Below, piece after piece: positions 7,687 to 16,698 of a DNA stretch of 64,000 nt. Under the pieces are notes generated by a model, which had not been told where the DNA came from, did no database searches, and saw only the letters and a list, made by a program, of their open reading frames with translations. Positions within the stretch are counted from its first letter, which is position 1. Each line of letters starts with the position of its first letter. The stretch is from Parvularcula marina (lineage in GTDB: Bacteria; Pseudomonadota; Alphaproteobacteria; Caulobacterales; Parvularculaceae). A program made the position numbers and the translations under genes. The stretch covers positions 2,415,001 through 2,479,000 of the forward strand of contig NZ_QUQO01000001.1 in assembly GCF_003399445.1 (NCBI RefSeq), written 5' to 3'.

Positions 7687-10002
7687 ATGATGTCTATCAA
7701 TTCGATCAGCCGCACTCGTCGGCTCCGCACCCTTATTGCTGGTGCTTCTGTTTCTGCTCTTGCCACCGCGCTTCTGCCGGCCGTGACGGCTCAGGCACTT
7801 GCGGCCCAGGGCGCCCAGGAAAATGAAGACGTTATCGTCGTTAGCGCACGTCGCCGCGACGAGACGCTGCAGGACGTGCCGGTCGCCGTGACCGCTGCCA
7901 CGGCCGAACAACTCGACAATATCGGCGCTGTCGACATCACGTCAGTCCAGCGCATCACGCCGAACGCGACCATCGAAGTCGCTCGTGGTTCGAACTCGAC
8001 CCTGATCGCCTTCATCCGCGGCGTCGGCCAGCAGGACCCGCTTTGGGGTTTTGAGCCGGGCGTTGGTGTTTATATCGACGACGTTTTCGTGGCCCGTCCG
8101 CAAGGCGCTGTCCTCGACATCTTCGACCTTGAGCGCATCGAAGTGCTCCGTGGTCCGCAAGGTACACTTTACGGTCGCAACACCATCGGCGGCGCGATCA
8201 AATACGTCACCAAAGACCTCAACCTTGCTGCGCCGGAATTCAAAGCGCGCGTGAACGTCGGCACCTATGGCCAGTTCGATCAGGTTGTCTCTGCCTCTGT
8301 GCCGCTCGGCGATACATTCGCCATCGGCGGCGCTGTTGCCAATTACTATCGTCAGGGCTTCGGTGAGAACCTCTTCACCGGTGTCGATCACTACGACAAA
8401 GACGTGACGGCCTACCGCCTGAGCGCTCTCTGGCAGCCTGCTGACAATTTCAAAGTCGAAGTTTCAGTTGACGAAACGCAAGACGATTCAAACGCCAAGC
8501 ACGGCCACCGCCTCGTGCCGAGCACGGATGGCACGTTCCAGGTCACGGACAATGTCTATGACACGCGTGCTGGTGCTGGCGACAAGAACTCGGTTGAAAC
8601 CCGCGGCGTCTCATTGACGGCCGAGTGGGGTCTCAATGACATGCTCACGCTGAAATCGATCACGGCTTACCGCGAAGGCGAAACGGTTACCCCGATCGAC
8701 TTCGACGCACTGCCGCAGATCGATTTTGACGTTCCGGCGATCTATGCTGACGATCAGTTCAGCCAGGAATTCCAGGTTCTGGTCAACCGTGACCGTCTCT
8801 CTGGTGTTGCCGGGATCTACTACCTCGACGGTAATGCATCGGGCGCCTTTGACGCGATCCTCAGCGCGCTAGGTCTGACGATCTACACCGCTGGTGACCA
8901 GACGAAAGAGAACTTCTCGATCTATGGTGACTTCACCTATGAAGTGACGGATCGTCTCGATGTCTCGCTCGGCGGGCGGTACACGGAAGATGAGACCACA
9001 GCAGACGTTCAGCGCGATGTCTGGCTCGGCCTCGGCTCCGGCTCGCTTGATCCGACGAACATGACGTCTGTCTTCTTCGCAACGCAGACGGGCTATCAGG
9101 GCCTCAACCGGACAGATGACAATTTCTCTCCGCGCGTGTCCGTTTCCTACGAAGTGTCGCCGACTCTGGATGTCTATGCATCCTATTCGGAAGGCTTCAA
9201 GGCTGGCGGTTTCGACCCGCGTGCCCGTGCTGACCTCGACCCGACCGGTGCTTCGCAAGAGGGTTTCGCACCTGAAACTGTCACAAGCTACGAAGTCGGT
9301 TTCAAAGGGGCGCTCGGCGACTCGAACCAGCTGACCTATGCTGTTGCTGCGTTCTTCGCTGACTACTCTGATCAACAGATCACGGTTCAGCGCGGCGTTG
9401 ATACGGATAATGACAATATCAACGACACCTTTGTTTCGACGGTCTTCAACGCTGGTAAGTCCGAGTACAAAGGGCTTGAAGTTGAATCAGCCCTTCGTGT
9501 GACCGACAGCTTCACGGCGACGGCGATGATCGGCCTGATCGACGCTGAGATCGAAGAGATCATCTCTGGCGGGGTGAACGTTGCTGATCAGTACGTCACG
9601 CAGAACACGCCGGAATTCCAAAGCCGGTTCGGCTTCATCTATGAGCCGGTGGCAGATGTCTGGGGCGGTAACCTCCAGATCAACGGTTCTGCTGAATATC
9701 GTGACGAGTACAATCTCTTCAATATCGATAACGAAGGCAGCGCTTCGGGTGCCCTTGGTCTGCCGGCAGGCACGCCGCCGCTCGATCCGGAAGCCTACAC
9801 GCTCTACAACATGTCCGTGAACTGGACGAGCGACAACGACCGCTGGAAACTCGGCCTGCATGGCCGGAACCTCGGCGATCAGAAGTATCGCGTGGCTGGC
9901 TATAACTTCTACGGTGCCGGGCAGCTCGGTGCTGATGGGGCCTATTCCGCCTTCTACGGTGCGCCGCGGACCTTCACGGCAAGCCTTGAGTTCCGCTACT
10001 AA
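7687..10002 (+). CDS. TonB-dependent outer-membrane receptor
   Basis: A receptor of about 771 residues. It starts with a signal peptide (RTLIAGASVSALATALLPAVTAQALA), then the TonB-box-like EDVIVVSA, the plug domain (RDETLQDVPVAVTAATAEQL to about residue 165, including LRGPQGTLYGRNTIGGAI) and a long beta-barrel ending in LEFRY with a terminal aromatic residue. GAGG precedes tandem ATGs at 7687 and 7690; I used the first. It belongs to the large FecA/CirA-like receptor class typical of Caulobacter, sphingomonads and hyphomonads. Neighbouring hydrolase and MFS genes suggest uptake of an ester, glycoside or terpenoid-like compound rather than siderophore iron, but the ligand is unknown. Confidence 0.94.
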   Translation: MMSINSISRTRRLRTLIAGASVSALATALLPAVTAQALAAQGAQENEDVIVVSARRRDETLQDVPVAVTAATAEQLDNIGAVDITSVQRITPNATIEVARGSNSTLIAFIRGVGQQDPLWGFEPGVGVYIDDVFVARPQGAVLDIFDLERIEVLRGPQGTLYGRNTIGGAIKYVTKDLNLAAPEFKARVNVGTYGQFDQVVSASVPLGDTFAIGGAVANYYRQGFGENLFTGVDHYDKDVTAYRLSALWQPADNFKVEVSVDETQDDSNAKHGHRLVPSTDGTFQVTDNVYDTRAGAGDKNSVETRGVSLTAEWGLNDMLTLKSITAYREGETVTPIDFDALPQIDFDVPAIYADDQFSQEFQVLVNRDRLSGVAGIYYLDGNASGAFDAILSALGLTIYTAGDQTKENFSIYGDFTYEVTDRLDVSLGGRYTEDETTADVQRDVWLGLGSGSLDPTNMTSVFFATQTGYQGLNRTDDNFSPRVSVSYEVSPTLDVYASYSEGFKAGGFDPRARADLDPTGASQEGFAPETVTSYEVGFKGALGDSNQLTYAVAAFFADYSDQQITVQRGVDTDNDNINDTFVSTVFNAGKSEYKGLEVESALRVTDSFTATAMIGLIDAEIEEIISGGVNVADQYVTQNTPEFQSRFGFIYEPVADVWGGNLQINGSAEYRDEYNLFNIDNEGSASGALGLPAGTPPLDPEAYTLYNMSVNWTSDNDRWKLGLHGRNLGDQKYRVAGYNFYGAGQLGADGAYSAFYGAPRTFTASLEFRY

Positions 10003-10022
10003 GCGACTCTGAGGGGGGCGAG

Positions 10023-10061
10023 ACGGAGGGGTGCGTCCCTGGCGCCCCTCCGTTTCTCTTT
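10023..10061 (+). terminator. Rho-independent terminator after the TonB receptor
   Basis: ACGGAGGGG pairs perfectly with CCCCTCCGT, followed by TTTCTCTTT. It lies 20 bases after the receptor stop, so the hydrolase and MFS genes probably need their own promoter or partial read-through. Confidence 0.75.
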
Positions 10062-10093
10062 GTGGGCCATAGTGCCCTTCTGGAGGTGGTCAC

Positions 10094-11050
10094 ATGCGTT
10101 TAGTCAATGTTCTCGGTGTGCTGATTGTTCTCGCCGCCGGCGCGGGAGGGCTGTGGTACTGGCAATCTCGTGATGCGAGCCCGGTCGAGGAAACCGAGAC
10201 GGTCAGTGCCGAGCCGGTCACCTCAGAACCCGTCGAGCGTTTCGTCGACGTGGCAGGGGCCACCATCCGCATCCGCGAGGAGGGGCCTGCCGATGCACCG
10301 GTCCTGCTTCTCCTTCACGGATTTACCTATTCACTTGAGACCTGGGATGGCTGGGCCGAAGAGCTGTCGGACCGCTACCGGATCATTCGCTATGACCTGC
10401 TCGGCCATGGCCTGACGGGCCCTGACCCACAGGAGCGTTATGCGCCCAAAGAACGCGCGCAATTCGTCGGTGAAGTGATGGATGCCCTCGAGCTCGATCA
10501 TGCGATCATTGGCGGCAATTCGCTCGGCGGACTTGCGGCGTGGCGCTTTGCATCGATGTCGCCTGAGCGTGTCGATGCAATGATCCTTGTCAGCCCCGGC
10601 GCCTATCCGATGAATGGGGTTGGTGATGAGGCTGCACCCGTGCCGCCTGCACTCAGCATCTATCTTCAAACCGTGCCAGACATTGCGCTGCGCGCCTCCA
10701 TTGCGCGGATCTATGCTGATCCTGCAAGCGTGCCTGAAGAACGCATTCAGGAAATCGGCGCCATGATGCGTCGCGAGGGTAATGGCGACGCGATGATCAA
10801 ATCGCTCGAGGAATTCACCCTACCGGATCCCGAGGAAGACCTCCGTAAACTGACCATGCCGGTTCTCCTCCTCTGGGGTGAGGCCGATCAGGTGATCCCG
10901 CCTGAACATGCCGAACGCCTGATGGCGGTTCTGCCGGATGCAATGCTGATCACCTATCCGGGTGTCGGCCATGTCACCCACGAAGAGGAAACAGCGAAAA
11001 GCGCAGCGGATGTCGCCGCCTTCCTCTCAGATCACGGCCTGGAGAAATAA
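10094..11050 (+). CDS. Membrane-anchored alpha/beta hydrolase
   Basis: A 318-residue hydrolase with an uncleaved-looking N-terminal hydrophobic anchor (LVNVLGVLIVLAAGAGGLWYW), then a proline/glutamate-rich linker and the catalytic domain. LLLHGFTYSLETWD forms the oxyanion region, GGNSLGGLAAW carries the serine nucleophile and GVGHVTHEEE the catalytic histidine. A GGAGG Shine-Dalgarno precedes the ATG. It probably acts in the periplasm or at the inner membrane. The next gene, an MFS permease, starts one base after its stop. This suggests cleavage of a compound brought in by the upstream TonB receptor and export or import of the product. The substrate is unknown. Confidence 0.85.
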   Translation: MRLVNVLGVLIVLAAGAGGLWYWQSRDASPVEETETVSAEPVTSEPVERFVDVAGATIRIREEGPADAPVLLLLHGFTYSLETWDGWAEELSDRYRIIRYDLLGHGLTGPDPQERYAPKERAQFVGEVMDALELDHAIIGGNSLGGLAAWRFASMSPERVDAMILVSPGAYPMNGVGDEAAPVPPALSIYLQTVPDIALRASIARIYADPASVPEERIQEIGAMMRREGNGDAMIKSLEEFTLPDPEEDLRKLTMPVLLLWGEADQVIPPEHAERLMAVLPDAMLITYPGVGHVTHEEETAKSAADVAAFLSDHGLEK

Positions 11051-11051
11051 T

Positions 11052-12383
11052 GTGACGACAAAGACAGCGGATCAGCACCCGTCTTCTGCTTACAGGGCCT
11101 ATGTGCTCTTCATCCTTGTCGTCGTTTACACGTTCAACTTCATAGACCGGCAGATCATCGGTATCCTGAAGGAGCCGATCAAGGAAGATCTTGGCCTGAC
11201 GGACAGCCAGCTCGGCCTGATGGGCGGGGTGCCGTTCGCGCTGTTCTATGCGACTTTAGGCATTCCGATTGCGTGGCTTGCCGACCGCACCAACCGGACA
11301 TGGATCATGACCGCCGCCCTGACCATCTGGTCAGGCATGACGGCGGTCTGCGGGCTGGCCACCAGCTTCGTCGGCCTTCTCCTTGCCCGGATGGGGGTGG
11401 GTGCTGGCGAAGCGGGCGGGGTCGCCCCTGCCTATTCGCTGATTGCGGATTATTTCCCGCCGGAGAAACGCGCGCGCGCGCTTGCCATTTATGCCTTTGG
11501 TATTCCGATCGGCAGCGCCATCGGCATCGTTCTGGGCGGTGTGCTGCTCGATATCGTCGGTTGGCGGACAGCCTTTATCACCGTAGGTCTTTTGGGGGTC
11601 GTCATTGCGCCGATCTTCCTTCTCACCGTGCGCGAGCCAGTGCGCGGCGGCTATGACAAGCAGGGACAGGCCACCAAGGCGGCAGGCTTCTTTGAAGTCT
11701 TCTCTTACGTCTCGAAAAAGCCGAGCTTCTGGACCATGTCGGTCGGGGCGGCGAGTTCCTCGATGATGGGCTATGGCCTCATCTACTGGCTGCCGTCCTA
11801 TTATTACCGCAGCTTTGGCGATGCATTGCCGGAATTCTTCTCATGGATGCCGGACTTCCTCGTGCCTGATAATCCGAGCCCGCTGCTTTATGCCTCATAC
11901 TTTTATGGCGCGATCCTTCTCGTCGGCGGCATGATCGGCGTCTGGGCGGGCGGCGCGATCGCGGATGCCTTCGGCAAGAAGCACAAGGGCGCCTATGCGC
12001 TGATCCCGTCGATCGCCTTTGCGCTGACGGTGCCGTTCTTCCTTGCGGGCGTCCTGTCGAAATCGCTGCTGGTTGTGTTCATCGCCTTCCTCTTCATCCA
12101 GTCACTCAGCCTTGTCTGGCTGGGGCCGATCACAGCGGCGTTCCAGCATATCGTGCCGGCCAATATGCGGGCGACGGCCTCGGCGATCTTCCTCCTGATC
12201 AACAATCTGATCGGCATTGCGGTTGGCACACAGGTGATCGGCACGCTGTCCGATGTGCTCAAAGATCAGTATGGGGATGAGAGCCTGCGCTATTCGCTGC
12301 TCTGCGGCACGGTGTTCTACGCAATTGCCGCGATCCTGCTTTATATCTCGTCCAAACGCCTGAAGAAGGACTGGGTCAACTAG
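11052..12383 (+). CDS. MFS transporter, spinster/anion-symporter-like
   Basis: A 443-residue, 12-helix major-facilitator permease. The first helix contains YTFNFIDRQIIGILKEPIK, the N-terminal signature of the spinster-like MFS proteins common in sphingomonads and hyphomonads. Loop 2-3 reads GIPIAWLADRTNR and helix 5 PIGSAIGIVLGG. The likely start is GTG at 11052, with GGAG seven bases upstream; longer frames start inside the hydrolase gene. Together with the hydrolase it forms a two-gene transcription unit. The substrate is unknown. Confidence 0.87.
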   Translation: MTTKTADQHPSSAYRAYVLFILVVVYTFNFIDRQIIGILKEPIKEDLGLTDSQLGLMGGVPFALFYATLGIPIAWLADRTNRTWIMTAALTIWSGMTAVCGLATSFVGLLLARMGVGAGEAGGVAPAYSLIADYFPPEKRARALAIYAFGIPIGSAIGIVLGGVLLDIVGWRTAFITVGLLGVVIAPIFLLTVREPVRGGYDKQGQATKAAGFFEVFSYVSKKPSFWTMSVGAASSSMMGYGLIYWLPSYYYRSFGDALPEFFSWMPDFLVPDNPSPLLYASYFYGAILLVGGMIGVWAGGAIADAFGKKHKGAYALIPSIAFALTVPFFLAGVLSKSLLVVFIAFLFIQSLSLVWLGPITAAFQHIVPANMRATASAIFLLINNLIGIAVGTQVIGTLSDVLKDQYGDESLRYSLLCGTVFYAIAAILLYISSKRLKKDWVN

Positions 12384-12390
12384 AGAGGTT

Positions 12391-12509
12391 TTCCTCCCCC
12401 TGTGGGGGAGGTGCCCGCAGGGCGGAGGGGGCACGACGCCCCAAGATGACCAGGGGACGGTACGCCCCCATCCCCTCGCGATGCTCGGGACTTCCCCCAC
12501 AGGGGGAAG
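12391..12509. repeat. Pair of inverted palindromes (REP/MITE-like element)
   Basis: The left palindrome CCTCCCCCTGTGGGGGAGG and the right palindrome, which in inverted orientation reads CTTCCCCCTGTGGGGGAAG, bound about 80 bp of G/C-rich sequence. The two ends are near-copies of each other in opposite direction, as in REP doublets and small non-autonomous elements. The interior also has short C/G blocks (GGCGGAGGGGGCACGACGCC). It fills the convergent gap between the MFS gene and asd, and may also terminate both. Confidence 0.6.
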
Positions 12510-12514
12510 AAATT

Positions 12515-13531
12515 CTATCCCACCAACCCCCGGTTCACCAGAAGCTCCGCAATCTGAACGGCGTTGAGCGCCGCGCCCTTGCGCAGGTTGTCGGAGACGA
12601 CCCAGATATTGAGGCCGTTCTCGACCGTCGGGTCGACGCGGATGCGGCTGATGAAGGTCGCAAAGTCGCCTGCGCATTCGACGGGGGTCATATACCCGCC
12701 ATCCTCGCGCTTATCGATGACAAGGCAGCCCGGCGACTCGCGCAGGATGTCGCGTGCATCGTCATCGGAAATCTCTTCCTCGAATTCGATATTCACGGCT
12801 TCGGAGTGCCCGACAAAGACCGGTACACGGACGGCTGTCGCGGTCAGCTTGATCTTCGGGTCGAGGATCTTTTTGGTCTCGGCGACCATCTTGAACTCTT
12901 CCTTGGTCGAGCCATCATCCATGAAGACATCAATATGCGGGATCACGTTAAAGGCGATCTGCTTGGTGAAGTTCGCCGGGGTCGGCTCGTCATTGACGAA
13001 AATGCCTTTCGTCTGGGTGAAGAGCTCATCTGCGGCTTCTTTGCCGGCGCCGGACACCGACTGATAGGTCGAGACGACGACGCGCTTGATCTTGGCCTGC
13101 TTGTGAAGGGGCGCGAGCGCCACTACGAGCTGGGCGGTCGAGCAGTTCGGGTTCGCGATGATGTTCCGCTTGCGGAAGCCTTCGACGGCATCCGCATTCA
13201 CTTCCGGCACGATCAGGGGAACGTCCGGGTCGAGACGGAATTTCGAGGAATTGTCGATGACGATGCAGCCGGCCTTTGCGGCCTTGGGTGCATACTCCGC
13301 GGAGACATCGCCGCCTGCCGCGAAGATCGCGATATCCGTGCCGGCAAAATCATATTGCGCGAGGTCTTTGCATTTGAGTGTCTTGTCGCCGTAGGAAACT
13401 TCACGGCCGAGCGAATTGCGCGAGGCAAGGGCGATCACTTCTTCTGCGGGGAACAGACGTTCCTCGAGAATGTTGAGGACTTCGTGCCCCACCATGCCGG
13501 TGGCGCCGACGACAGCGACTTTCAGGCCCAT
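12515..13531 (-). CDS. asd: Aspartate-semialdehyde dehydrogenase
   Basis: A 338-residue NADP-dependent enzyme that reduces aspartyl-4-phosphate to aspartate-4-semialdehyde, the branch point to lysine, diaminopimelate, threonine and methionine. The N-terminal VAVVGATGMVGHEVLNIL is the nucleotide-binding loop, CIVIDNSSKFRLD is conserved, and NPNCSTAQLVVAL carries the catalytic cysteine. The C-terminal half includes the tetramer-forming domain with SVSGAGKEA. I start at the ATG (MGLKVAVVG) rather than the adjacent upstream GTG. It is a single gene divergent from a small RTX protein. Confidence 0.95.
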   Translation of the reverse strand: MGLKVAVVGATGMVGHEVLNILEERLFPAEEVIALASRNSLGREVSYGDKTLKCKDLAQYDFAGTDIAIFAAGGDVSAEYAPKAAKAGCIVIDNSSKFRLDPDVPLIVPEVNADAVEGFRKRNIIANPNCSTAQLVVALAPLHKQAKIKRVVVSTYQSVSGAGKEAADELFTQTKGIFVNDEPTPANFTKQIAFNVIPHIDVFMDDGSTKEEFKMVAETKKILDPKIKLTATAVRVPVFVGHSEAVNIEFEEEISDDDARDILRESPGCLVIDKREDGGYMTPVECAGDFATFISRIRVDPTVENGLNIWVVSDNLRKGAALNAVQIAELLVNRGLVG

Positions 13532-13748
13532 CACATATTTCCTTCGGATAAGAACAGCGCCCGGAGGTGCCGTTCGCGGCGTGCCGCGTCAAGGCATTGT
13601 GCGGGGAAAATCTCTCCGAACCCAGTAGTTTTCCTAAGCTTTCGTTTAATTTTTGCCGTCAATTCTTGGAGCAGGATCGTCTCATCAGCCGTATCCTGAC
13701 CATGGTAGCGTTTCTGTTTGGCCAGTCACAAATAAACAGGTGAGTGTC

Positions 13749-14432
13749 ATGTTGCGCGCCTTTGTCCTCTTCGTGATTACCCTCGGCATCTTTTCAGTGA
13801 TCGGCGTCAATCTCTTTCGCCCGGTCGCCGAGGAACGCGCGCCGGCGCCTGACTATCTTGCGCTTTGCGGTCCTGAATATTCGCCGGAGACTTCGCGGAC
13901 TTATTTTGGGCCGAAGGAAATCTCCCGCCCGCCGCTGGATGGTGAGAAGTTCGAGATCACCAAAAGAAGCCGGTCATTTGAGGAATTTGCCGCGCGGCGC
14001 AGCGATGCAGGCTCGCTCGGCAACGATATTTACCGCGGGCGCGGGCTCGATGACTATTTCTTCTCCGGCCCCGGGGATGATGCGATGATCAGTGGCGACG
14101 GCAAGGATCTCTTTGATGCGGGCGAGGGGGATGACTGCCTGATCTCGACAGGCGGGCATAACCGGCTGATCAGCGGGCCGGGCAGCGATCGCTATATCAT
14201 TGTTGATGCGCCGGGCATGAGCCGGACGGACATTATTTCCGATTTCGACGTCAATCGCGACCGGATCATCCTTGTTGGCTTCGATCCTGACGAGCTCTCG
14301 ATCCAGAGCATGATCCGCGAGATGGAAGTCGAGGGAGGCCGCCAGACGGCCGTGATATCGCCCACCCACCGGCTGATCTTTGAGAGCCAAGAAGAAATCT
14401 CAATCCGGCCCGGGAATTTCGTGATCCGCTAG
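13749..14432 (+). CDS. Small membrane-anchored protein with RTX calcium-binding repeats
   Basis: A 227-residue protein. An N-terminal hydrophobic segment (LRAFVLFVITLGIFSVIGV) acts as signal or anchor. After about 100 residues without a recognised domain come at least five tandem glycine/aspartate nonapeptide-like repeats (GRGLDDYFF, GPGDDAMIS, GDGKDLFDA, GEGDDCLIS, GPGSDRYII), then DIISDFDVNRDRIIL, as seen after RTX blocks of serralysin-type proteins. RTX repeats bind calcium and fold as a beta-roll outside the cell. Most RTX proteins are large type-I-secreted proteins without signal peptides; this one is small and has an export signal. No protease or toxin domain is visible. Confidence 0.75.
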   Translation: MLRAFVLFVITLGIFSVIGVNLFRPVAEERAPAPDYLALCGPEYSPETSRTYFGPKEISRPPLDGEKFEITKRSRSFEEFAARRSDAGSLGNDIYRGRGLDDYFFSGPGDDAMISGDGKDLFDAGEGDDCLISTGGHNRLISGPGSDRYIIVDAPGMSRTDIISDFDVNRDRIILVGFDPDELSIQSMIREMEVEGGRQTAVISPTHRLIFESQEEISIRPGNFVIR

Positions 14433-14588
14433 GCCGGAGCGGCATTTTGAGCGGCGCGGGCTTACCTAACCAAACTTTTGGGATCCGCTTGCCTCGCCAG
14501 TGTCACAAATTCCGTGTTATTGCGGCACGGAACGGGCGGGACGGCGATTCGCCCCCGCGATAGAGTTGGGCACGAGGAGCAGGTCTTC

Positions 14589-15299
14589 ATGGAAGAAACG
14601 GTTGAGGTGACGGGCGAGCTCGGCACCGATTTCTCGATCTGGGGGCTGATCGCCCAGGCAGATATCGTGGTGCAGGGCGTCATGCTGCTGCTGGTCGTCA
14701 TGAGCGTATGGTCCTGGGCCATCATGATCGACAAATCGATGACCTTTGGTTCTATCAAGAGCAAGGCGAAGCGCTTTGAGGACCAGTTCTGGTCCGGCAA
14801 GTCGCTCGATGATCTTTATCGCCGCCTTCGCGAGCGCGCTGACCATCCAATGGCGCGGGTCTTCGTTTCCACCATGGATGAGTTTGGCCGTGACCGGCCG
14901 GCAGATGGCGGACGGCTCGTCCCCGGTGCTTCCGAGCGACTCGACAAGGTCGCGCATGTCGCGGTCAACCGTGAGCTTGAAGGCGTGCAGAAGAACCTCT
15001 CTGTCCTTGCGACCATCGGGTCGGCAGCGCCTTTCATTGGCCTTTTCGGCACGGTTTGGGGGATCCTCAACGCGTTCCGCGGGATCGGCATGTCGGGTGA
15101 TGCGAACCTCGCCGTTGTGGCGCCCGGGATCGCCGAAGCGCTCTTTGCGACCGCGCTCGGCCTTGTCGCCGCTATCCCGGCGGTCATCGGCTATAACCGC
15201 TATGCGGCCATGCTGAATTCCTACGCGACGCGCCTTGAGGGCTTTGCGACGGAGTTCACGACCATCCTTTCACGCCGTCTCGGCGGCGGGCAGGGCTGA
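14589..15299 (+). CDS. tolQ: Tol-Pal system protein TolQ
   Basis: A 236-residue inner-membrane protein of the TolQ/ExbB/MotA family. It has a first helix after a short periplasmic N-terminus (ADIVVQGVMLLLVVMSVWSW), a long cytoplasmic loop, and the paired helices carrying NLSVLATIGSAAPFIGLFGTVWGI and APGIAEALFATALGLVAAIPAV. With TolR it forms the proton channel that energises TolA at the division site. Only four bases separate it from tolR, which starts at 15304. The start (MEETVEVTG) is preceded by GAGGAG. It is the first gene of tolQRAB-pal. Confidence 0.95.
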   Translation: MEETVEVTGELGTDFSIWGLIAQADIVVQGVMLLLVVMSVWSWAIMIDKSMTFGSIKSKAKRFEDQFWSGKSLDDLYRRLRERADHPMARVFVSTMDEFGRDRPADGGRLVPGASERLDKVAHVAVNRELEGVQKNLSVLATIGSAAPFIGLFGTVWGILNAFRGIGMSGDANLAVVAPGIAEALFATALGLVAAIPAVIGYNRYAAMLNSYATRLEGFATEFTTILSRRLGGGQG

Positions 15300-15303
15300 C
15301 GCC

Positions 15304-15717
15304 ATGGTGATGGGCCTCAAACAGCAAGGCGGGCGGGGCAAGTTCTCGCCTATGGCGGAAATCAACGTCACACCCATGGTCGATGTCATGCTCGTTCTGC
15401 TGATTATTTTCATGGTCGCCGCCCCCCTCCTGACGGTGGGGATCGAGGTGAACCTGCCTGATACCGAGGCGCAGAACCTTTCCGAGCAGACCGAGCCGCT
15501 GACGGTGTCGGTAACGGCGGAGGGCAATATCTTCGTGCAGGACACTCAGATTGAATATGACAATCTCGTCCCGCATCTGACGGCGATTGCGCAGGCCGGC
15601 TACGATCAGGCGATCTATGTCCGCGGCGACAAGGATGTCGACTGGGATCGCGTCGCCAAAGTTCTCGGGCAGCTCTCGAAAGCGGGCTTCCGTCAAATCA
15701 GTCTGGTCACGGATTAA
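15304..15717 (+). CDS. tolR: Tol-Pal system protein TolR
   Basis: A 137-residue ExbD/TolR protein with a single N-terminal transmembrane helix. The sequence MAEINVTPMVDVMLVLLIIF contains the conserved proton-path aspartate, and a periplasmic domain follows (VEVNLPDTEAQ..., ending QISLVTD). It pairs with TolQ to harvest proton-motive force. It is four bases downstream of tolQ and fourteen upstream of tolA, so all three are co-translated or at least co-transcribed. Confidence 0.95.
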   Translation: MVMGLKQQGGRGKFSPMAEINVTPMVDVMLVLLIIFMVAAPLLTVGIEVNLPDTEAQNLSEQTEPLTVSVTAEGNIFVQDTQIEYDNLVPHLTAIAQAGYDQAIYVRGDKDVDWDRVAKVLGQLSKAGFRQISLVTD

Positions 15718-15731
15718 AGGCGGACGATTTC

Positions 15732-16607
15732 TTGCGTTTTCTGTCGCTTCCTCTTTCGCTGATCCTCCATCTGGGGGCAGTGGCGATCTTCGTGTTCGCA
15801 GCGTTCAACGCTCGCGGGCCGGAGACGAGATATGTCCCGCCGATCCCGGTGGACATCATCTCAGAGGCGGAGCTTGCGGACCGGATCTCGATCCCCGAAA
15901 TGACGCGCACGGAAGACCCCGTCGAAGAGCAGCCCGCAGCAGAAGAGCCCGAACCGGAACCCGTTGCGCCTGATCCACAGCCAGACCCTGAGCCCATTGC
16001 GCCGGAGCCGGAGCCTGAACCCGAGCCGATTGCCCCTGAGCCTGAAGTCGAGGAGGCGCCCGTTGAGGAGCAGCCCGATCCCGAGCCTGCGGTCGTAGAA
16101 GAAGAGCCCGAGCCGGAACCCGAGCCTGTGAAGCCGGAGCCCGAACCAGTCGAGGAGGAAGAAGACCTCCTTGGTGACCTCGCCAATGACCTCAAGGATC
16201 TCGATCCTGACAAGGATCGTAACCGACCGAATATCGTCAATCCGGGGGCAGCCGCTGGCGATCGCGATCAGGAGCGTGTCGGCGAAGGTCGCGAGCTGAC
16301 CATCACCGAAGAGGCGCTGCTGCAGGCCTGCGTTGAGCAGAAATACCGCGTCGACAAGAATGCGCGCGGCTGGGAGCAATTCATCATCCGCGTCCGCGTG
16401 CAGCTCAATATTGATGGCTCCATGTCTGGTCCAATCGAGGTGCTCAATCAGGGTGAGATCGCCCGGTCAGGGAATGCGGCCTATCAGGCTGCCGCCCGCA
16501 ACGCCGTCGCCGCCATCTCTTCCTGCTTCCCGCTCGATGGGCTGGATCCAGCGCGCTACAGCAACTGGAAGAGTTTCACCTACAATTTCCGGCCGGAGGA
16601 CTACTGA
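15732..16607 (+). CDS. tolA: TolA-like energy-transducing protein
   Basis: A 291-residue protein with one N-terminal transmembrane helix (LSLILHLGAVAIFVFAAF). A long spacer made mainly of proline and glutamate follows (residues about 55-145, repeated EPEPEP). The C-terminal globular domain of about 95 residues (ACVEQKYRVDKNARGWEQF to NFRPEDY) corresponds to TolA domain III, which contacts TolB and Pal. The E. coli spacer is alanine/lysine-rich and helical; the Pro-Glu spacer here is TonB-like. The best start is TTG at 15732, as no ATG lies near. Position between tolR and tolB supports the assignment. Confidence 0.88.
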   Translation: MRFLSLPLSLILHLGAVAIFVFAAFNARGPETRYVPPIPVDIISEAELADRISIPEMTRTEDPVEEQPAAEEPEPEPVAPDPQPDPEPIAPEPEPEPEPIAPEPEVEEAPVEEQPDPEPAVVEEEPEPEPEPVKPEPEPVEEEEDLLGDLANDLKDLDPDKDRNRPNIVNPGAAAGDRDQERVGEGRELTITEEALLQACVEQKYRVDKNARGWEQFIIRVRVQLNIDGSMSGPIEVLNQGEIARSGNAAYQAAARNAVAAISSCFPLDGLDPARYSNWKSFTYNFRPEDY

Positions 16608-16698
16608 CCGTGAACAGTTGGCAACGTCCTTCTGTTCGGCGCGTTATCCCGCTAACCTTACCGATATTGGGCATCCCTAGTTTGAGGAACATCTGTTC

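Noticed and set aside
15707-16379. Serine/glycine-rich and leucine/arginine-rich minus-strand frames opposite tolA
   Set aside because: They are the complement of the Pro-Glu repeat region of tolA; low complexity arises from its GAG/CCG codons.
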